Shown here piece after piece: positions 60,065-64,000 of a stretch of DNA of 64,000 nucleotides. The notes under the pieces are model-generated. The model did not search any database. It saw nothing but the letters and a program-made list of their open reading frames with translations, and was not told the origin of the DNA. The translations under genes and the position numbers were made by a program. Source of the stretch: Phycisphaerales bacterium (lineage in GTDB: Bacteria > Planctomycetota > Phycisphaerae > Phycisphaerales > SM1A02). How positions within the stretch are numbered: the stretch's first letter is position 1; every line of letters starts with the position of its first letter. The stretch is taken from positions 58,390-122,389 of the forward strand of contig JAKVBV010000002.1 of assembly GCA_022446965.1 (NCBI GenBank). Reading direction: 5' to 3'.

Positions 60065-61029
60065 ACGAACGCGCCATGCTGCAGCATCCAGTGATGCGAT
60101 GTCTGCGTCGTGCGCTGCAGGCGCAGGGATTGCACAACAGTCCGCTGGTGGCCGCGGTCAGTGGCGGCCGTGATTCCACCGCGATGGTGGCAGCGTTGGC
60201 AATGCTGCAACAGCGCAGCGAAGCCGGGCTGGTTCGCATCTTGCACGTGCATCATGGGCAGCGAGCGGCATCTGATGACGAAGCAGCGGCGGTGGAGCGC
60301 CTTGGCGAACGACTGCAGTTGCCGGTGGAAGTGGTGCGGTTGACATGCCCGCCAGGCATCGCGCCGGCGGCGCTTCGTGACGCCCGGTACGAAGCACTTG
60401 CACGTGCGGCGCACGCCTGCAGCGCCGACGCCGTGTGCGTGGCGCATCACGCCGATGATCAACTCGAGACCATCGTGTTGGCGCTCACTCGTGGTGCCGG
60501 CCCTCGTGGCCTCGCGGGCATGGCCGATCTGCGCACACTTGATGCCGAGGTGATGTTGTCTCGGCCACTGCTGCAGGTCACCCGTGACGAGCTCACCGAC
60601 TTCTGCACTCGCCTCGACCTGCCATTCTGTGACGACCCGGGCAATGTCGATCCCGACACCCTTCGTGGTCGCCTGCGACAAGACGTGCTGCCGGTGCTCG
60701 AGTCGATGCGACCAGGCGCCGCGGCGCGCGTGGCGGCGATGGCACCGGTGCAGGCTGCGGCAGCCACGGCGCTGCAGGCGGTGTTGCCCCAACCCGTTGA
60801 TGATGCATGGGATCGCGCCGTGTTGGCCAGATTGCCCCATGCCATTCGTGTGGCCGCCGTGCATCGCGCGGTCTGTGAAACAGTGGCCGTCGACGATCTC
60901 TCGTCGGCCACATTGGCCGACGCATGCGACGCGATCGGCGATGCTCGTGAGCACCTCCGCACGTTTGAACTGGGTGGTGGTGCCACGTTGGCCGTGGCAG
61001 CGAACACCGTGACGATGTCGTCTTTATGA
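60061..61029 (+). CDS. tilS: tRNA(Ile)-lysidine synthetase
   Basis: A 322-residue N-type ATP pyrophosphatase that puts lysidine at C34 of tRNA-Ile(CAU) so that AUA is read as isoleucine. The P-loop is VAAVSGGRDSTAMVAALAML (Ser34). HVHHGQRAASDDEAAAVERL, VCVAHHADDQLETIVLALTR and PFCDDPGNVDPDTLRGRLRQ follow. The C-terminal domain is short. It starts within astA (ATGA) and its last 6 nt overlap the end of serS. Confidence 0.92.
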   Translation: MNERAMLQHPVMRCLRRALQAQGLHNSPLVAAVSGGRDSTAMVAALAMLQQRSEAGLVRILHVHHGQRAASDDEAAAVERLGERLQLPVEVVRLTCPPGIAPAALRDARYEALARAAHACSADAVCVAHHADDQLETIVLALTRGAGPRGLAGMADLRTLDAEVMLSRPLLQVTRDELTDFCTRLDLPFCDDPGNVDPDTLRGRLRQDVLPVLESMRPGAAARVAAMAPVQAAAATALQAVLPQPVDDAWDRAVLARLPHAIRVAAVHRAVCETVAVDDLSSATLADACDAIGDAREHLRTFELGGGATLAVAANTVTMSSL

Positions 61030-62427
61030 GCCGCCGATCGTCTGCTGGCCGCCCATGTAGGGCTGCAGTGCGGCGGGAATCTGAATCGTGCCGTCTTCGA
61101 GTTGGTGCATTTCAAGCAGCGGGATCAGCAGCCGGGGGCTGGCTGCAACCGTGTTGTTCAATGACCAGCAGAAGGTGGTGCCGCCGGAGTCGTCACGATA
61201 GCGCAGATTGAGGCGGCGACATTGGAAGTCGTGCAGGCGGGACGCCGAGTGTGTTTCGCCCCAGTCGCCGGTGGGTCGATCGTCCCCGTCCAGATCACCG
61301 CGGCCTGGCATCCAGCACTCGATGTCGATCATGTCGGCATTCTTCGGGCCCAGGTCGCCGGTGCAACATTGCAGCAAGCGATACGGCAGCTCGAGTCGGT
61401 GCAACAGTTCCTCGACGATGCCGATCATCATTGCGTGGTGTTCGCGTTCGCGGTCGGGGTCGGCGATGTCGATCACCACCTGTTCAACCTTGTCGAACTG
61501 GTGAATGCGGTACAGCCCTGCGGTGTCTCGACCGGCGGCGCCCGCTTCACGACGGAAGCACGTGCTGACCGTCGCCATCTTCATGGGCAGGTCGGCGGCG
61601 TCGAGAATCTCGTCGGCATACAGGCCCATCAGGCCGACTTCGCCGGTGCCGGTGAGATACAGATCGTGTCCCGCGCCTCGGTTTGACTCCTCAATGTGAT
61701 ATGCCTGGTCGCGGCCTTCTGGAAAGAAGCCCGTGCCTTCCATGCATGATTCACGAACGATCACGGGCACGCTCATGGGTGTGAAACCATGCTCCTGTGT
61801 GATCAGATCGAAGGCCATGCGCAGCACCGCTTGATGCAGTCGCATGCCGTCACCTTTGAGGGCGTAGTGGCGTGTGCCTGCGATCTTCACCCCGCGGGGG
61901 AAGTCCACAAGGTCATGCATGTCGATCAGCTCGAGATGCGTGCGTGGTGCGAATCCGCGGTTGTCCTGGAATGACGCCTCGCCATTCCATCCCTCGGGGT
62001 GCCACTGTCGAATCTCGACGTTCTCCTGGGCACCTGCGCCGCGCGGGACATCGTCATCCGGGGGAAGCGGCACGTGCAGCAACAGTGCGTCGAGTTCGGC
62101 GGACAGTTCCGCCACCTGCGCCTCGGCGGCCTGCACCGTGGCCTTGAGCGCCGCTGGCTTGGCTTCGAGTTCGGCAATCTGTGCTTCGAGCGTGGCTCGT
62201 TCGGCCTCGTCTGCGTTCTTGAGGGCGCCCTTGGCCTTGCCGATCTGGGGACCGACTTCTCGACTGATCGCCTTCTGGTCGGCTCGGGCCTGTTCACCCG
62301 TGGTCATGGCGGCACGACGGCTGGCATCAAGTTCGATGATGCGGTCGATGTCCACGTCGATGTTCTTGAGCGCGGCACCTTGGGCAAAGTGGGCCGGGTT
62401 CTCGCGCAGTGCCTTCAGGTCGATCAT
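61024..62427 (-). CDS. serS: Seryl-tRNA synthetase
   Basis: A 467-residue class II synthetase. The N-terminal coiled coil that reads the tRNA-Ser long arm is present (roughly 30-100). Motif 2 is STCFRREAGAAGRDTAGLYR followed by IHQFDKVEQV, and motif 3 is NNTVAASPRLLIPLLEMHQ. MIDLKALRENPAHFAQG is the usual start. TAGAAT 7 nt before the ATG makes it one of the clearest leaderless genes here. Confidence 0.97.
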   Translation of the reverse strand: MIDLKALRENPAHFAQGAALKNIDVDIDRIIELDASRRAAMTTGEQARADQKAISREVGPQIGKAKGALKNADEAERATLEAQIAELEAKPAALKATVQAAEAQVAELSAELDALLLHVPLPPDDDVPRGAGAQENVEIRQWHPEGWNGEASFQDNRGFAPRTHLELIDMHDLVDFPRGVKIAGTRHYALKGDGMRLHQAVLRMAFDLITQEHGFTPMSVPVIVRESCMEGTGFFPEGRDQAYHIEESNRGAGHDLYLTGTGEVGLMGLYADEILDAADLPMKMATVSTCFRREAGAAGRDTAGLYRIHQFDKVEQVVIDIADPDREREHHAMMIGIVEELLHRLELPYRLLQCCTGDLGPKNADMIDIECWMPGRGDLDGDDRPTGDWGETHSASRLHDFQCRRLNLRYRDDSGGTTFCWSLNNTVAASPRLLIPLLEMHQLEDGTIQIPAALQPYMGGQQTIGGS

Positions 62428-62434
62428 GGCGGGG

Positions 62435-62440
62435 ATTCTA
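62435..62440 (-). promoter_or_regulatory. -10 element of serS (leaderless)
   Basis: TAGAAT on the minus strand ends 7 nt before ATG 62427. Identical hexamer to ileS. Confidence 0.55.
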
Positions 62441-62445
62441 GCCCG

Positions 62446-63276
62446 TCATGGACAACTCGCGTCTTCGCGCAGACGCGGGCCGATGGCCCATCGCATTCGA
62501 TCCTGCAGTACCTGCCACCAGGGCTCGTCGGGGCACTGCACGAATCGCGCGACGTGGGCGTGACGAGCAATCGCGATGTGGTCGCCCACGGCCAGCGTGT
62601 GGGGCACCTGTCCGTCCAACACGAGTGCAGTGCCGTCGTTGCACTGGCGGACGGTGATGCCCAGGCCTTGATCCAAGGTCAGCACGATGGGCCGGAAGGC
62701 CAGCGATTGTGGCGCCAGCGGTGTCACCACCACGCCGTCGGCGCCTGGTGCCAGAATCGGCCCGCCCGCGGACAGATTGTGCGCCGTGGATCCCGTGGCT
62801 GATGCCACCACCAGACCGTCGCCGCGGAGACGGGGGCCTTCGATGCCTTCGATCGTCAATGCCAGATCGAGCATCCGCCACGGTGGGCCAGCATTGAGCA
62901 CGGCGTCGTTGATGGCGACTTCGGTGCAGACCTCGCCGGTGGAGCGCGTCAGCGTGACCGACAACACCGCAGCGGTGCGGTGCGGCGGGGTGGTTGAGAC
63001 CACGGTGTCGGCTGCGCGTTCCAACGTATGTGGTGTGAAGGGGGCGAGAAAGCCCAGTCGTCCGCAGTTCACACCCAACACCGGTGTGGTCGTCCCCAGC
63101 AGCGACCGGGCGGCGCCGATGACGGTGCCGTCACCACCGATGGTGATCACAAGATCAGGCGACTCGTCCACCACGTCAGCGCGGCCGGCGAGAATCGCCT
63201 GCACCTCGTCGTGCACCGCGTCTGCACCGGGGCGATCCCAAGCGGTGACGAGTTGAACTCGTGGCACACTGCTCAT
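62446..63276 (-). CDS. nadK: NAD kinase
   Basis: A 276-residue enzyme phosphorylating NAD to NADP. The GGDGT motif lies at residues 47-51 (LVITIGGDGTVIGAARSL); GVNCGRLGFLAPF, EVAINDAVLNAG and VASATGSTAHNLSAGGPILA complete the signature. TAGCGT 6 nt before the ATG sits in the end of the upstream ABC gene, so nadK probably has its own leaderless promoter. Confidence 0.95.
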   Translation of the reverse strand: MSSVPRVQLVTAWDRPGADAVHDEVQAILAGRADVVDESPDLVITIGGDGTVIGAARSLLGTTTPVLGVNCGRLGFLAPFTPHTLERAADTVVSTTPPHRTAAVLSVTLTRSTGEVCTEVAINDAVLNAGPPWRMLDLALTIEGIEGPRLRGDGLVVASATGSTAHNLSAGGPILAPGADGVVVTPLAPQSLAFRPIVLTLDQGLGITVRQCNDGTALVLDGQVPHTLAVGDHIAIARHAHVARFVQCPDEPWWQVLQDRMRWAIGPRLREDASCP

Positions 63277-63280
63277 GACC

Positions 63281-64000
63281 TCACGCTACCGCGCCGGAGG
63301 TCAATGCGAGGAATGCGGCTTCCAAATCGGCCTCCAGAGGCCGTACGACCTGCACGCGCCACCCGGCGGTGACAAGCCGGCTGACCAATTCGCCCGAGTC
63401 GATCGTGCTGTCGCTCAACGTGATGCGCAGCGACTCTGCACCGTCCTCGCGACGCAGACGAACACGCTCTACGCCGTGCACCTGGGCGAGCAGTTGGCCC
63501 GCTTCCTTGGCCCGATTGGCGACGATGATCTCCACTTCCTGGCCGCAGCCGGCCTTGGCCAGCGCGTCGGTGAGCGAGCCAGCGAACACGAGCTTGCCCT
63601 GTTCGATGATGCCCACCGAATCGCACAGTGAAGACAGCTCATGCAACACATGAGACGAGATCAGGATGGTCTTGCCCATGCGGTGCAATTCGGCCAGCAA
63701 CGTGCGGATGTCAACGCGAGCACGAGGGTCGAGGCCCGATGCTGGTTCATCCAGCAGCAGCACCTTGGGATCGTGCAGCAAGACTCGTGCAATGGAGAGG
63801 CGCTGCGTCATGCCGCGACTCAAGCCTGCGACGGGTCGGTGTACGGCGGTCACCAGATCGGTGAGATCCAACGCATCGCCCACCACTTTCACGCGCTTCG
63901 AGCCGTGGATGCCGTAGCACGCGGCGAAGAACTCCAGATACTCCGACACCAGCATGTCGTCGTATCGACCGATGACGTCGGGCACGTAGCCGATCAAGGG
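63281..64000 (-). CDS. ABC transporter ATP-binding protein (N-terminus beyond the window edge)
   Basis: About 240 residues of an ABC ATPase are visible. The signature LSRGMTQRLSIARVLL, Walker B VLLLDEPASGLDPRAR and switch His in TILISSHVLHELSSLCD are intact; Walker A lies right of the window. A roughly 90-residue C-terminal domain (VEIIVANRAKEAGQLLAQVH; SLRITLSDSTIDSGELVSRL) is typical of exporter ATPases of the ABC-2 / CcmA-like class. The permease is not visible. Confidence 0.93.
   Translation of the reverse strand, partial: PLIGYVPDVIGRYDDMLVSEYLEFFAACYGIHGSKRVKVVGDALDLTDLVTAVHRPVAGLSRGMTQRLSIARVLLHDPKVLLLDEPASGLDPRARVDIRTLLAELHRMGKTILISSHVLHELSSLCDSVGIIEQGKLVFAGSLTDALAKAGCGQEVEIIVANRAKEAGQLLAQVHGVERVRLRREDGAESLRITLSDSTIDSGELVSRLVTAGWRVQVVRPLEADLEAAFLALTSGAVA
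63283..63288 (-). promoter_or_regulatory. -10 element of nadK (leaderless)
   Basis: TAGCGT on the minus strand ends 6 nt before ATG 63276, inside the last codons of the ABC ATPase gene. Confidence 0.4.

Noticed and set aside
1..64000. Mobile elements, prophage, CRISPR or restriction/defence genes
   Set aside because: No transposase, integrase, phage structural gene, direct-repeat array or known defence gene was seen. Gene content and base composition look uniform.

Overview
The window is high-GC bacterial chromosome, densely coded on both strands, with housekeeping genes throughout and no phage, insertion sequence, CRISPR array or rRNA. The gene mix suggests a planctomycete-type bacterium, probably Phycisphaerae-like. 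The clues are a long PurF of the Bacteroidetes-like type, an orphan GlmL/DUF6754 membrane operon, orphan atpC and mraZ genes, CsrA, a PagL-like outer-membrane deacylase implying LPS, and many apparently leaderless genes. This assignment is inference; no marker was compared by search.

Layout. 1-9.5 kb: mutS (cut by the left edge), a porin-like gene with an exported partner and an HWE histidine kinase, tRNA-Ala, a ZIP transporter, ileS. 9.5-16.5 kb (mostly minus): a tRNA-binding-domain protein, a PpiD-like protein, rpsD, purF, ahcY with a promoter/palindrome. 16.7-23.9 kb: atpC, scpB, a DUF58/TgpA-transglutaminase/methyltransferase operon, a PilZ protein, pabB. 24-28.6 kb: ppdK, a HIT protein, nadC, birA. 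28.7-36.4 kb: an eight-gene operon of unknown function (PH-like membrane protein, small protein, GlmL-type ASKHA ATPase, biotinyl/lipoyl-like plus KOW protein, FN3-DUF6754 protein and three further membrane proteins). 36.5-43 kb: rpmF-plsX-fabH-fabD-lipoprotein-fabG-acpP-fabF, the fatty-acid synthesis cluster, then a convergent PagL-like gene. 43.7-51 kb: tRNA-Glu, a membrane protein, aroB, then a tightly overlapping operon led by a ParA ATPase fused to a carbohydrate-binding-type domain. 51-54.2 kb: an amidohydrolase, a flavin reductase, mraZ, a candidate CsrA-binding sRNA, csrA and an Nfu-type scaffold. 54.3-64 kb: a lipoprotein, dapF, a C45-family protein, a class III aminotransferase and astA, then tilS, serS, nadK and an ABC ATPase cut by the right edge.

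The most interesting signals are three. (1) Between mraZ and csrA lies a structured RNA segment with four hairpins presenting the same CANGGAYG motif at about 50-nt spacing. It ends in a strong terminator and looks like a CsrB/RsmZ-type CsrA decoy. (2) The 28.7-36.4 kb operon pairs a GlmL-like ATPase with a dedicated set of membrane proteins and has no B12 mutase nearby, so it is probably an uncharacterised membrane machine. (3) A ParA ATPase carries an AMPK-beta/CBM48-like C-terminal domain in an uncharacterised envelope operon. In addition, at least eleven genes have a -10-like hexamer only 6-8 nt before the start codon, which suggests that leaderless transcription is common here.
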